64,000 nt of DNA from Candidatus Rhodoferax odensensis (lineage in GTDB: Bacteria > Pseudomonadota > Gammaproteobacteria > Burkholderiales > Burkholderiaceae_C), in NCBI GenBank assembly GCA_016718405.1, contig JADKDJ010000006.1, positions 204,873-268,872 on the forward strand, in the 5' to 3' direction. Numbering within the stretch: the first letter of the stretch is position 1; the number at the start of each line of letters is the position of its first letter. A model generated the notes under the pieces. The model saw only the letters and a program-made list of their open reading frames with translations, did not search any database and was not told where the DNA came from. Position numbers and translations under genes: made by a program. Below, piece by piece: positions 16,178 through 24,763 of the stretch.

Positions 16178-17440
16178 TCAAGCGCGCCAGGCGTCGCGCG
16201 CCTGCATCCACCAGTAGGTGGCCTGCGCCGCGAGCCGGCCCAGCGGGCCAAATGTGGAGGGCAGACCGTAGCTGGAGAAGCCCTTGGGAATCTCTGCCTC
16301 GCCGGTTAGCGCCTGGGCCAGCACCTCGCCGGCCAGGGTGGTGGGCGCCACTCCGTGGCCGCCAAAACCCATGGCGTACCACAGGCCATTGGGCAGGCGC
16401 CCAATCTGCGGCATCTTGTGGCGGGCGTAACTCATCAGGCCGCTCCAGGCGTGGCTGATCTTCACATCCGCCAACTGGGGGTAGACGCGCAGCAAGTCAG
16501 CGCGCAGCAGGCGCTGCACCTGTTCGGGCGTGCGGTCCTGGATCGAGATGCGCCCACCCCACAGCAGCCGCGTATCGGCCAGCGGCCGGTAGTAGTCGAA
16601 AGCAAAGCGCGTGTCGTACACCGCCGCTTGGGTGCGCATGGCGCTGTGCAAGCGCTCACCCAAGGGCTCGGTCGCCACCACGTAGGTGGCAATCGGCATG
16701 ATGGCACGCGACAGGGCAGGGTACAGGCGCTCGATGTAACCACCGCAGCACACCACCACCTCGCGGCAGCGAATGCTGGCCTGCGCGGTTTGCAGCCGCC
16801 AGTGCGCGCCGTCGCGTTCAATCGACACCACCCGCGAGGCTTCGTGCACCGCCACACCACCCGAGTGCAACTGCCGCGCCAGCCCTTGCGCGTACTTGAG
16901 CGGGTGGAAGTGGAACGCGTTTGATTCAAACAGTGCCGCGTGGTAGCGCTCACTCAATAGCTGCTCGCGCAATTGCTCGCGCCCCAGCCAATCCCACTGC
17001 ACGCCCAGTTGCGACTGCATGAACTGCTGCAGTTCGCGCAGGGGTTTATCGTCCTGGAACCAGTTGGCCAGCAACACGCCGCTGTATTGCGCGTCGCAGT
17101 CGATCTGGTAGCGCGCGATGCGCTGGCGAATGCGCGCCACCGCGTCGAGCGTGAGCTGGTACAGCGCTCGCCCCTGCACGGCCCCCAGTTGACGCAGTAG
17201 GTCGGCGTTGTCCAGGCTGAAGCCGCCAAACACGAAGCCGCCGTTGCGTCCGGAAGCGCCGCTGCCAATGCTCTGCGCTTCCAGCAGCATCACGTTCTTG
17301 GCGCCGCGCTCCTGCAGGCTGATGGCGGTGCCCAACCCCGCGTAGCCGCCCCCGACGATGACCACGTCGGCCTCAAGCTGGCCCACCGCGGCGGGAAAGG
17401 TCAGCGCCGGGTCAGCGGTGCTTTGGTAGTAGGTCAGCAT
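16178..17440 (-). CDS. FAD-dependent oxidoreductase of the DAO/PuuB type
   Basis: 420 residues from the ATG at 17440. The dinucleotide-binding motif VVIVGGGYAGLGTAISLQER is near the N-terminus, followed by LEAQSIGSGASGRNGGFV, typical of D-amino-acid-oxidase-like enzymes related to gamma-glutamylputrescine oxidase. The substrate is probably an amine or amino acid; no polyamine genes are nearby to decide. A start at 17482 is possible but would overlap the upstream dsbG-like gene, and the family N-terminus (LTYYQST) fits the later ATG, leaving a 19-bp gap. Confidence 0.85.
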   Translation of the reverse strand: MLTYYQSTADPALTFPAAVGQLEADVVIVGGGYAGLGTAISLQERGAKNVMLLEAQSIGSGASGRNGGFVFGGFSLDNADLLRQLGAVQGRALYQLTLDAVARIRQRIARYQIDCDAQYSGVLLANWFQDDKPLRELQQFMQSQLGVQWDWLGREQLREQLLSERYHAALFESNAFHFHPLKYAQGLARQLHSGGVAVHEASRVVSIERDGAHWRLQTAQASIRCREVVVCCGGYIERLYPALSRAIMPIATYVVATEPLGERLHSAMRTQAAVYDTRFAFDYYRPLADTRLLWGGRISIQDRTPEQVQRLLRADLLRVYPQLADVKISHAWSGLMSYARHKMPQIGRLPNGLWYAMGFGGHGVAPTTLAGEVLAQALTGEAEIPKGFSSYGLPSTFGPLGRLAAQATYWWMQARDAWRA

Positions 17441-17459
17441 CGCGCAGGCCAGGCCGGGA

Positions 17460-18056
17460 TCAAGGCTGATCGACTCCAACAAAGTCGGCCAGCGCCGCCG
17501 TCGTCAAAGCGCCGTTGTTGGTGACAACCTGACCGGTGCGGGCGTTCTTGACCAGGATGTACGGCACCGACTCGACGCGCATGCTGGTGAACAACTGGGT
17601 GTTTTGCTTGATCGAGGCCTCGATCTCCGGCGACACGCTGGCCGATGCGGCGATGCCTCCAAGATTGGCCAGGATGGACTGCTCGTGGGTGTTCATCAGT
17701 TCCAGAGGGTTGGCCGCCGATAGCAAGGCCGCGCCCTGCGGGGCGCTCTTGCCATTGATGATGGCCACCGGCACCCAGACAAACTTGACCTTCTTGTGCA
17801 GCGGCTTGGAGGCCTCCCACAGATGGCCACAGTGCGGGCATTGCGGGTCGAACATGACATACACCGTTTGCGCGCTCATCATGGCGCCAACGGTAAAGCC
17901 CTTGCCCTGCGACGCCACCGCCTGTATCGGATCAGCCGGTTTGCTAGTGGCGGCTGGTTTGGCGGATGCATCGGTGGCGGACTCCTGTTTGGAGCAGCCC
18001 ATCAGGGTGAAGGTCAAAGCGAGGGTGACAGACAAAGCAAAGATGGAACGATTCAT
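17460..18056 (-). CDS. DsbG/DsbC-like thiol:disulfide lipoprotein
   Basis: 198 residues. The signal peptide ends in a lipobox (LMGC, Cys21), so it is probably membrane-anchored in the periplasm. After a Ser/Ala/Pro-rich linker the thioredoxin fold carries CPHC (residues 73-76) and the cis-Pro loop ESVPYI. It lacks the N-terminal dimerisation domain of DsbC/DsbG. The likely role is disulfide exchange, with isomerase or oxidase undecided. It precedes the FAD oxidase gene by 19 bp, so the two are probably co-transcribed, with no obvious functional link. Confidence 0.85.
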   Translation of the reverse strand: MNRSIFALSVTLALTFTLMGCSKQESATDASAKPAATSKPADPIQAVASQGKGFTVGAMMSAQTVYVMFDPQCPHCGHLWEASKPLHKKVKFVWVPVAIINGKSAPQGAALLSAANPLELMNTHEQSILANLGGIAASASVSPEIEASIKQNTQLFTSMRVESVPYILVKNARTGQVVTNNGALTTAALADFVGVDQP

Positions 18057-18177
18057 GTGAACCTCAAGATTGAAGGCGTAGTTTACGCAGGCGGCCGCTT
18101 TCCTTGCCGGCCCTTGCCCCCTGCAGAAATCCGTGGATTCGCTACCATGGCAATCCTACCCACAAGAGGAGACCCGC

Positions 18178-18705
18178 ATGTTCAAAAAGATCGCGCTGGG
18201 CCTGCTGGCGGCGATAGTGGCCCTGCTTGCCTTTGCCGCCACGCGGCCTGACACCTTCCGCGTGGAACGCAGTACCACCATCAAGGCACCGCCCGCCAAA
18301 GTGTTTGCCTTGCTTAACGACTTTCGCAAGTTTGGCAGTTGGTCGCCCTGGGAACACCTGGACCCCGGCATGAAACGCACCATCAGTGGCGCCGCCAGCG
18401 GTGTAGGCGCGGTTTACGCCTGGGAGGGCAACGACGCAGCAGGCGCGGGGCGCATGGAAATTCTGCAATCCGTGCCGGACAGCAAAGTAGTGGTAAAGCT
18501 CGACTTCATCAAACCCTTTGCAGCCCACAATACGACCGAGCACACGCTGCAACTCCAAGGTGACCAGACCTCTATCACCTGGGCCATGCATGGGCCCAGC
18601 CCCTACCTGATGAAAGTGATCGGCATCTTCGTCAGCATGGACAGCATGGTGGGCAAAGACTTCGAGCGTGGGTTGATCAACTTGAAGCGCGAGGCCGAGA
18701 AGTAG
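18178..18705 (+). CDS. SRPBCC family protein (polyketide cyclase/START-like)
   Basis: 175 residues from the ATG at 18178, preceded by AAGAGGAG; an in-frame upstream ATG at 18133 has no such signal. One N-terminal hydrophobic segment (residues 4-22) acts as membrane anchor or signal peptide. The SRPBCC domain begins ERSTTIKAPPAKVFALLNDF and includes FGSWSPWEHLDPGMK. These folds bind hydrophobic ligands, and no ligand or reaction can be assigned. Monocistronic by spacing. Confidence 0.85.
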   Translation: MFKKIALGLLAAIVALLAFAATRPDTFRVERSTTIKAPPAKVFALLNDFRKFGSWSPWEHLDPGMKRTISGAASGVGAVYAWEGNDAAGAGRMEILQSVPDSKVVVKLDFIKPFAAHNTTEHTLQLQGDQTSITWAMHGPSPYLMKVIGIFVSMDSMVGKDFERGLINLKREAEK

Positions 18706-18817
18706 GTGCCTCGGGCGCTAGCGAACCGATAAGCTGGTTGCTGGCGCCGACATCGCGTCGGGCCGCGGGCAAAGGCAGGCACTACACTAGCCGCCATTCT
18801 CCTGCCCCCAACGGTCT

Positions 18818-20296
18818 ATGCGGTCGATTGTTATCTTTGTGCTGCTGGCACTTCCCTGGCTCAACCCCTTTGCCTCCGGACCATCCGTTGCGGTGATGCC
18901 CTGGCTGGTCACGCTGGGGTGTGTCGCGCTCATGCTGCCGTGCTTGCGGCGCGAGCGCCTTGATGAAGTGATGGCCGCGTCGTGGTTGGCGGCTGCGCTC
19001 GTCAGTGCCGAGCTGGGGCTGATGCAGTACTTTGGCGCCAGCACGAACCTGTCACCTTGGGTCAACCAGCCCCTGGTTGGCGAAGCCTTTGCTAACCTGC
19101 GCCAGCGCAACCAGTTCGCGACCCTGACCAACATCGGCATGGGGACGCTGCTGTGGTTCGCCGTGCGTGTTGGCACGCTGGAACAACGACGCCACTGGGC
19201 ACACGCCGGCCTACTGCTGGCCGCCATGCTGTTGGCATTTGCCAACGCTGCCTCATCATCGCGTACCGGTTTGCTGCAACTGCTGCTGCTGGCACTGCTG
19301 GCCGGACTGTGGGGCGGCTGGAGGAACGTCGTCATACGCAGTGTGATCCTCACCGCCGTTGCTTCATACCTCGTGTCGGCCGTCGCACTGCCAGGATTGG
19401 CAGGTCTGGATCCCAACACGACCGGCATATTGGCGCGGCTGGGTGAGACCAGCCGATCGTGCGGCAGTCGCCTGACGTTGTGGTCCAACGTCTGGCACCT
19501 GATCACGCTCAAACCCTGGGGCGGCTGGGGTTTGGGCAATCTTGACTACGCCCACTTCGTGACGCTCTATCCCTCGACGCGTTTCTGCGAAATCCTGGAC
19601 AACGCGCACAACCTGCCACTGCATCTGGCGGTGGAGTTGGGTCTGCCGGCTGCGTTCCTGATTTGTGGCGTAGCAGGGTGGTTGACGATCAGGAACGCAC
19701 CCTGGCGTGACGCCGATCCCACGCGTCAGCTGGCATGGACCGTACTGACATTTCTGGCGGTGCACAGTATGCTGGAGTACCCTCTGTGGTACGGCCCGTT
19801 TCAGGTGGCCTTGTGGTGCAGCGTCTGGCTGCTGGCGCGCCCACGGTCCTTGCCGTCGGGCGGTGTGAAGCCCGCAAGTGCCACGCCGGCGTTGGCCATG
19901 TCCGCGGCTTTGTTATTGGCCACCGCCTATGCCGCTTGGGACTACCACCGCGTCAGTCAGATCTACTTGGCGCAGGAGCAGCGCACCGAGCGCTACCGCG
20001 ACGACACGCTGCAAAAGGCGCAGGGCTCCTGGCTGTTTAGAGACCAGGTGCGGTTTGCCGAGCTGACCGTCACACCGCTCAGCCGCGCCAATGCTGACCA
20101 GATAAAGGCGCTGTCGCAGGACCTGTTGCACTTTTCCCCTGAGCCGAGAGTGATCGAAAAATTGATCGAGAGTGCTACCTTGCTGAACCAGTATGACGAA
20201 GCGATGTACTACCTGGTGCGTTACCGAACGGCGTTTCCCGACGAGCACTTGCGCTGGGCGAGCGCGTTGAAGGATCAGCGAGATCCGGTCAACTGA
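18818..20296 (+). CDS. pglL: PglL-type O-oligosaccharyltransferase (Wzy/O-antigen ligase family)
   Basis: 492 residues, about ten to twelve transmembrane segments. The PglL_A-type segment ANLRQRNQFATLTNIGMG (near residues 90-110) and the Wzy_C region, with a large periplasmic loop holding a conserved His (DNAHNLPLHLAVELG), are visible. Such enzymes transfer lipid-linked glycans onto proteins such as type IV pilin. The NLRQ-NQ motif is characteristic of PglL rather than WaaL. No pilin gene or glycan cluster is adjacent, so the acceptor protein is unknown. Confidence 0.85.
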   Translation: MRSIVIFVLLALPWLNPFASGPSVAVMPWLVTLGCVALMLPCLRRERLDEVMAASWLAAALVSAELGLMQYFGASTNLSPWVNQPLVGEAFANLRQRNQFATLTNIGMGTLLWFAVRVGTLEQRRHWAHAGLLLAAMLLAFANAASSSRTGLLQLLLLALLAGLWGGWRNVVIRSVILTAVASYLVSAVALPGLAGLDPNTTGILARLGETSRSCGSRLTLWSNVWHLITLKPWGGWGLGNLDYAHFVTLYPSTRFCEILDNAHNLPLHLAVELGLPAAFLICGVAGWLTIRNAPWRDADPTRQLAWTVLTFLAVHSMLEYPLWYGPFQVALWCSVWLLARPRSLPSGGVKPASATPALAMSAALLLATAYAAWDYHRVSQIYLAQEQRTERYRDDTLQKAQGSWLFRDQVRFAELTVTPLSRANADQIKALSQDLLHFSPEPRVIEKLIESATLLNQYDEAMYYLVRYRTAFPDEHLRWASALKDQRDPVN

Positions 20297-20310
20297 GGTC
20301 GCGTGCTGTG

Positions 20311-20343
20311 CGGCGCCCAAACACAACGCCGTCGCGGGCGCCG
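20311..20343. terminator. Hairpin between convergent genes
   Basis: CGGCGCCC (20311-20318) pairs with GGGCGCCG (20336-20343) around a 17-nt loop, exactly between the PglL stop (20296) and the convergent DUF885 stop (20348). It could serve both directions. No T tract is present. Confidence 0.35.
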
Positions 20344-20347
20344 GGCG

Positions 20348-22165
20348 CTACTTGCGCTGCGCGATCCACGCATCCATGTGACTTTCCAGCGTGCTCAGCG
20401 GCACCGAGCCGTTTGCCAGGACGGCGTCGTTGAAATCGCGCAGATCAAACCTTGGCCCCAATGCCTGGCCCGCGCGCAGGCGCAGCTCAGAAATCTTCAA
20501 CTGTCCGATTTTGTAGGCCAGGGCCTGTGCGGGGGTGCCGATGTAGCGGTCCACTTCATTGACGATGTCCTGATCGGTCTTGGCGGCATGCGCCTTGAAG
20601 TAGGCAATGGCGCGCGCGCGGCTCCAGCCCTTGGCGTGCAACCCGGTGTCGACCACCAGGCGCACGGCGCGCCACATCTCGTAGGTCAATTGCCCGAAGT
20701 GGTCGTAGGGGTCGTCGTACAGCCCCATGTCAAACCCAAGCTGCTCGGCATACAGCGCCCAGCCTTCGCCATAGGCGACGAAATAGGCTGTTTTGCGGAA
20801 CATTGGTGTATCGGCCATTTCCTGCGCGCGGGCGAACTGAAAGTGATGGCCGGGCACCGCCTCATGCAAGCTCAAGGGCATCATCTCCCAGGACGGGCGT
20901 GTCTCGGGTTTGTAGAGGTTCACGTAGTAGTTGCCTGCACGCGTGCCATCGGTGGCGCCAGGCTGGTAATACGCCGTGGTGGTGTCCGGCGCGATGTTGT
21001 CAGGAATGGCTCGCACGCCATAGGGCTGGCGTGACAATACCTTGAATGCCTTCACCAGTTCGGGGTCGATGCGTTTGGCCGTTGCGCGGTAGGCTGCCAG
21101 CAAGGCCTGCGGAGTGGCGTGGAAGAACTTGGGGTCGGTTCGCAAATGGACAAAGAACTCGGGCAAGCTGCCCTTAAAACCGGTGCGCTGCTTGACCTCT
21201 TCCATGGCGACGCGAAGGCGCGCCACCTCCCGCAGGCCGATGGCGTGGATCTGGTCGGCGTTGAGCCCGGTGCTGGTGTAGTAGCGCGCCAGGAAGTCAT
21301 AGTAGGCGCGGCCATTGGGCGCATCACTAACGGCGGTGGAGTTGCGGGTTTTGGGCAGGTACTCTGTGTTGAAGTAGGTTTGCAGCCGGGCATAGGCTGG
21401 CACCACGGTGCTCTTGATCACAGCCTGCGCGGCAGCGATCAGGGGTTCGCGGTCGGCCGGTGCAATCGCCGCATCAAACTTCAAAAAGGGCCGATAAAAC
21501 GGGCTCTTGGCGGGGTCGGCCACCACTTGCGCGGCGATCTGCGACGCGGCGCGCTCCATCAACACGCGTGGCGGCACACTGCCTTGTTTCACGCCCTCGC
21601 GCAGGAGCGCGATGGTCTGGTCCACCAGCGTCGGCAACGCCCGCAAGCGCGCCAACCACTTGCGATAGTCGGCGACGCTGCCAAAAGGCATTACCTCGGC
21701 GATGCCGTCCGCGGTCTGCACACCGCCCTGATGGCCGATCGGTTGAAGGTATTCGCGAAACTGCTGACGCTCGATGGCGTGCTGCAACTGCCACTCGAAG
21801 ATGTCGTAGTCGAGCTGGTCCGACTCCGACAGGGCCGACCGCCCAATTGCCCGCAGTCGAAGCACGGCCTCGCGGTCAGCGGCTTCACGCGCCGTGATGG
21901 CCGCCAGACTGAAGTCGGTCCACCGGTCGTCGAAGCGCGTGTCGCCCAGGTAGCTGGCGGTCTCCGGGCTGTCTTGCAGCGATCTTTCCCACTCGGCAGC
22001 GAACAAGGCCCGCAAGCGGCTCGAAGGCTGTGTCTGCAAGGTATTCATGGGTTTGGCCTCAGGTGCTTTGGACTGCGCCAGCGCGGCCATATTGCAGCTT
22101 GCGGCCAGACCTGCCGCAAGCAGCGCGGCGCGCAGGGCTTGCGGCCATGACATCGGAACGGACAT
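20348..22165 (-). CDS. DUF885 family secreted metalloprotein (putative peptidase)
   Basis: 605 residues from the ATG at 22165, preceded by GAGGA. The N-terminus is a Sec signal peptide ending near AALAQS. The DUF885 domain has LSLHEAVPGHHFQFARAQE, an H-E-x(4)-G-H-H arrangement resembling M3-like zinc peptidases, plus EGWALYAEQLGFDMG, whose Glu probably completes the site. Members are predicted periplasmic or lipid-associated peptidases, mostly uncharacterised. The frame extends upstream to 22231, but the signal peptide fits the later start. Confidence 0.85.
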   Translation of the reverse strand: MSVPMSWPQALRAALLAAGLAASCNMAALAQSKAPEAKPMNTLQTQPSSRLRALFAAEWERSLQDSPETASYLGDTRFDDRWTDFSLAAITAREAADREAVLRLRAIGRSALSESDQLDYDIFEWQLQHAIERQQFREYLQPIGHQGGVQTADGIAEVMPFGSVADYRKWLARLRALPTLVDQTIALLREGVKQGSVPPRVLMERAASQIAAQVVADPAKSPFYRPFLKFDAAIAPADREPLIAAAQAVIKSTVVPAYARLQTYFNTEYLPKTRNSTAVSDAPNGRAYYDFLARYYTSTGLNADQIHAIGLREVARLRVAMEEVKQRTGFKGSLPEFFVHLRTDPKFFHATPQALLAAYRATAKRIDPELVKAFKVLSRQPYGVRAIPDNIAPDTTTAYYQPGATDGTRAGNYYVNLYKPETRPSWEMMPLSLHEAVPGHHFQFARAQEMADTPMFRKTAYFVAYGEGWALYAEQLGFDMGLYDDPYDHFGQLTYEMWRAVRLVVDTGLHAKGWSRARAIAYFKAHAAKTDQDIVNEVDRYIGTPAQALAYKIGQLKISELRLRAGQALGPRFDLRDFNDAVLANGSVPLSTLESHMDAWIAQRK

Positions 22166-22313
22166 AGCGGTTTCCTCGGTTAGGGGCGACGGTTTTGGCA
22201 TCGCAAGCGACCGGCTCGATCTCAAGCGCAAGGTTTTGGTACAGCTGTATCCACAAGGGATTCTTGGCGGGGAAGAACACCTGCCTGGCCACGCTCACAA
22301 GTGTTCTGTGGCC

Positions 22314-22736
22314 TTACGCCATGAGCAGACGAAACGCCCAGTACACGGCAATGCCGGTCTGCACGGCAAACGCGGCGAAGCGCAGGTTGACCGCCACCAC
22401 GGAGAGCGAAGACAGGTGCAGCACCGACTGCAGGACGCGCGCGCTCAGCAAGACGTAGGCCAGCGGGTCGGTGATGGCCGACTTGCCAGCCAGCACGGCG
22501 ATCAGCATCAATCCGCCGAATACTGGCAGACCTTCCAGACAATTGGCGTGCGCTCGCGCCAGGCGTTGCATGAAGGGCGACAGGTTGGCGTTGTCTGGGC
22601 GAAACTCGTTGGCCTGGATGGTCTTGCTTATCACCAGCTTTGAGCGGATGAGTTCCATCAGCACCAGCAGGAACAAGGTCCAGCCGACGAATCCGGTGAG
22701 CGCGGTGAGCGTGGGGGTCATCATGTCGGGCTCCAA
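22314..22736 (-). CDS. MAPEG family membrane protein
   Basis: 140 residues with four hydrophobic segments. The family motif is in RLARAHANCLEGLPVFGGLML, where MAPEG proteins have R-x-x-x-N-x-x-E-x-x-P between helices 1 and 2. Eukaryotic relatives handle glutathione and eicosanoids; the function of the short bacterial members is mostly unknown. Single gene, 78 bp downstream of the VOC gene stop-to-start region and 148 bp upstream of the DUF885 start. Confidence 0.82.
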   Translation of the reverse strand: MEPDMMTPTLTALTGFVGWTLFLLVLMELIRSKLVISKTIQANEFRPDNANLSPFMQRLARAHANCLEGLPVFGGLMLIAVLAGKSAITDPLAYVLLSARVLQSVLHLSSLSVVAVNLRFAAFAVQTGIAVYWAFRLLMA

Positions 22737-22803
22737 GCCTGGTGTTGTGCCCTGAGTTTATCGAAGCGGACCGCGGCACGCCACGCATCGACTCGAAACG
22801 AGG

Positions 22804-23190
22804 TCAGTTCACCGACGCAAACGCCAGCACATGGCCATCGGGATCCAATGAATAAGCTGCCACGTGACCCCAGTCTCGTGCCAGCATCGGGCTCAGCTCG
22901 CGCGCGCCCGCTGCCAGGGCTCGTGCGTGGCAGGCAGACGGCTCAGGCGATAGAAGGTAGAGCTCGGCGCGGGGTATCCCTCTGGCAAGGTCTGGGTCCG
23001 GCAGCGCCGCACCCAGCAGCGTGCGAATCCCCGCGACCGGCATCAACCCCAGTACACCACCACCGGGCAGCGCGAACTCGGTCATCCCCGGTACCTGAAG
23101 CCGCGGCTCGATACCCAGGGCGCGCGCATAGAACGCGGTACTGCGCGCCTGGTCAGCGACATAAAGAATGAAGTGGGAGGCGGTGCTCAC
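22804..23190 (-). CDS. VOC superfamily (glyoxalase/bleomycin resistance-like) protein
   Basis: 128 residues from a GTG start at 23190 with AGGA a few bases upstream; the domain (HFILYVADQARSTAFYARALG) begins immediately after it. A single VOC module ends with YSLDPDGHVLAFA, the usual glyoxalase-like C-terminal strand. Metal ligands are uncertain, so catalytic or drug-binding activity is not implied. It lies 31 bp downstream of the cysteine hydrolase gene in the same orientation. Confidence 0.82.
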   Translation of the reverse strand: MSTASHFILYVADQARSTAFYARALGIEPRLQVPGMTEFALPGGGVLGLMPVAGIRTLLGAALPDPDLARGIPRAELYLLSPEPSACHARALAAGARELSPMLARDWGHVAAYSLDPDGHVLAFASVN

Positions 23191-23221
23191 GAGACGTCCT
23201 GCGCAGCTAGACAACGCGCGA

Positions 23222-23806
23222 TCACGAGACCGGTCGCACGCCGCTGGAACCACAGAAGTTGACTTGCTCGGCCGAGGCGGTGGCGTTCTTTCGCCCGGGA
23301 TAGGTGAGCCAGTTCATGGCGATGTTGAGCTCTTGAATGATGCTCGCCGCATCGATCGTGGCGCCGTTTTCGAGAGGTATCGCAGTGGTTGTGTGCGCGT
23401 CGCTGACGAGAGTCAAATCGTACCCTCGCTCCAGCGCGCCATAGGCCGTCGCGCGAATACACCAGTTGGTCGCCGCCCCCGCCAGAACGATGTGACTCGC
23501 ACCCAACTGTGCAAGCAATTGGTCCAGTTCCGTCTGCTCAAAGGAAGAATTAAAACGCTTATGGATAAGGTGCTCGCCGTTCATTGGCCCCAGTTCGGGC
23601 ACCCACTGCCATGCGGGGCTTGCCTTGGGTAGATCGTCGTCCCCGTGCTGCACCCAAATAATGGGGGCCCCCGCGGACCGGGCGCGCGCCACGGCGTGTG
23701 AAATCCGGCCGATCACTGCGGGTGCGTTCCAGGCATCGCTCATCACCCCGACTTGCACGTCCACCACCATAAGCACCTGCGTGCCACCTGCGCGAACCGT
23801 TGCCAT
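23222..23806 (-). CDS. Isochorismatase-like cysteine hydrolase
   Basis: 194 residues from the ATG at 23806. The catalytic triad of the isochorismatase-like family is present: Asp16 (VVDVQ), Lys83 (IHKRF) and Cys116 (ATNWCIRAT). The cis-peptide segment before the Cys (VLAGAATN) is also typical. Members hydrolyse amides such as nicotinamide, ureidoacrylate or biuret; the substrate cannot be chosen from sequence. No siderophore genes accompany it, so true isochorismatase activity is unlikely. Confidence 0.87.
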   Translation of the reverse strand: MATVRAGGTQVLMVVDVQVGVMSDAWNAPAVIGRISHAVARARSAGAPIIWVQHGDDDLPKASPAWQWVPELGPMNGEHLIHKRFNSSFEQTELDQLLAQLGASHIVLAGAATNWCIRATAYGALERGYDLTLVSDAHTTTAIPLENGATIDAASIIQELNIAMNWLTYPGRKNATASAEQVNFCGSSGVRPVS

Positions 23807-23871
23807 TGTTGATTCCTCGTGACGAATTGCGTGTAGCGGTGGATTGTGCCGCGCAACGCTGCCGCGTGCAG

Positions 23872-24735
23872 TCACTCATCAAACAAAAACGTCGACTCCT
23901 GGTAAAAACGCGCCGTCTTGGCCGCCACCTTCTGCTTCATCCAGTCGGCCAGCCAGAGGTTCTTCTCGGCCAGGCTGTCAGGGCTGCGCAGCACCTCCAA
24001 GGGCAGGTTGATGCGCAGAGCCCGCCGGGGAATCAGGTGGCGGGTGATGCCGGCGGGCAGGCAGGCGCCGACGCGGGCCAGCTCCATCACCTCGGCCGGG
24101 GCGAAGCGCGGGAACACGATCAGCGCATTGACCTGGTCGTACAAGGGCAGCAGTTCGTCCAAGTGGTCGGTGTTGGCGCGAAAGATGCGCGCCTCGCTCT
24201 TGTAGGCATTGACCACTTCGTTGAGGCAGTGGTTGCAGGCGTGCAGGTCACCCCGGCATTCGACAACCCAAACCTCGCGTTCCACCGTTTGCACAAAGGC
24301 GACAATGTCGCGCCGCGCCAGCAAAGCGCGGGCTTGCATCAGGTCGGTCTGGCGCAGCGCGGCGCAGTCGAGCGCGCGCAACAGGTCCAGCAAGCGCTGG
24401 CCGTGCATGCCCTTGATCAGGTGGTGCCAGGTGTCCAGCACCAGCTCGGGGTCTTCGTAGTCCACCACCTGCGCGGCAATGTGGGCAATGCCCAGCGCGC
24501 GCATGACGGTAACGCGGTTGGCGCCATCCAGCACCACGTAACGCAGTTCGTCTTGGCCGCTGCCGTTGGTGGCGATCGGCGCCACGATCGGCGGGTTCTT
24601 CAGCATGCCCTCTTGCTGTAGCCGCTGTTGCAGCGGCTCGCTGCGCTGCGTGTCGTGCTGCTCGTGCAGCAGCAATTGGGCCACCGGCAGCACTTGCAGG
24701 GTGGGCATTTCGGGCTGGCGTTGGTGCGCGTGCAT
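23872..24735 (-). CDS. ParB-fold protein of the SbnI/SerK-like type
   Basis: 287 residues from the ATG at 24735, which has GGGAGAG upstream. The N-terminal ParB/sulfiredoxin-like domain shows LLHEQHD (His24-Glu25), LKNPPIV and VVLDGANRVTVMRALG (DGANR at 70-74), the order seen in SbnI and archaeal free-serine kinases rather than in chromosome-partitioning ParB. There is no helix-turn-helix DNA-binding domain and no parS-like site nearby. The C-terminal 170 residues are unassigned. It lies 28 bp downstream of nnrS, so the two may be co-transcribed. A metabolic kinase or nucleotide-binding role is inference. Confidence 0.75.
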   Translation of the reverse strand: MHAHQRQPEMPTLQVLPVAQLLLHEQHDTQRSEPLQQRLQQEGMLKNPPIVAPIATNGSGQDELRYVVLDGANRVTVMRALGIAHIAAQVVDYEDPELVLDTWHHLIKGMHGQRLLDLLRALDCAALRQTDLMQARALLARRDIVAFVQTVEREVWVVECRGDLHACNHCLNEVVNAYKSEARIFRANTDHLDELLPLYDQVNALIVFPRFAPAEVMELARVGACLPAGITRHLIPRRALRINLPLEVLRSPDSLAEKNLWLADWMKQKVAAKTARFYQESTFLFDE

Positions 24736-24763
24736 GCGGACTCTCCCGGTTTGACTTAAACCC

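Noticed and set aside
23872..24735. Chromosome partition ParB or origin region
   Set aside because: No DNA-binding domain, no parA and no parS-like repeats. The motifs fit the SbnI/SerK type.
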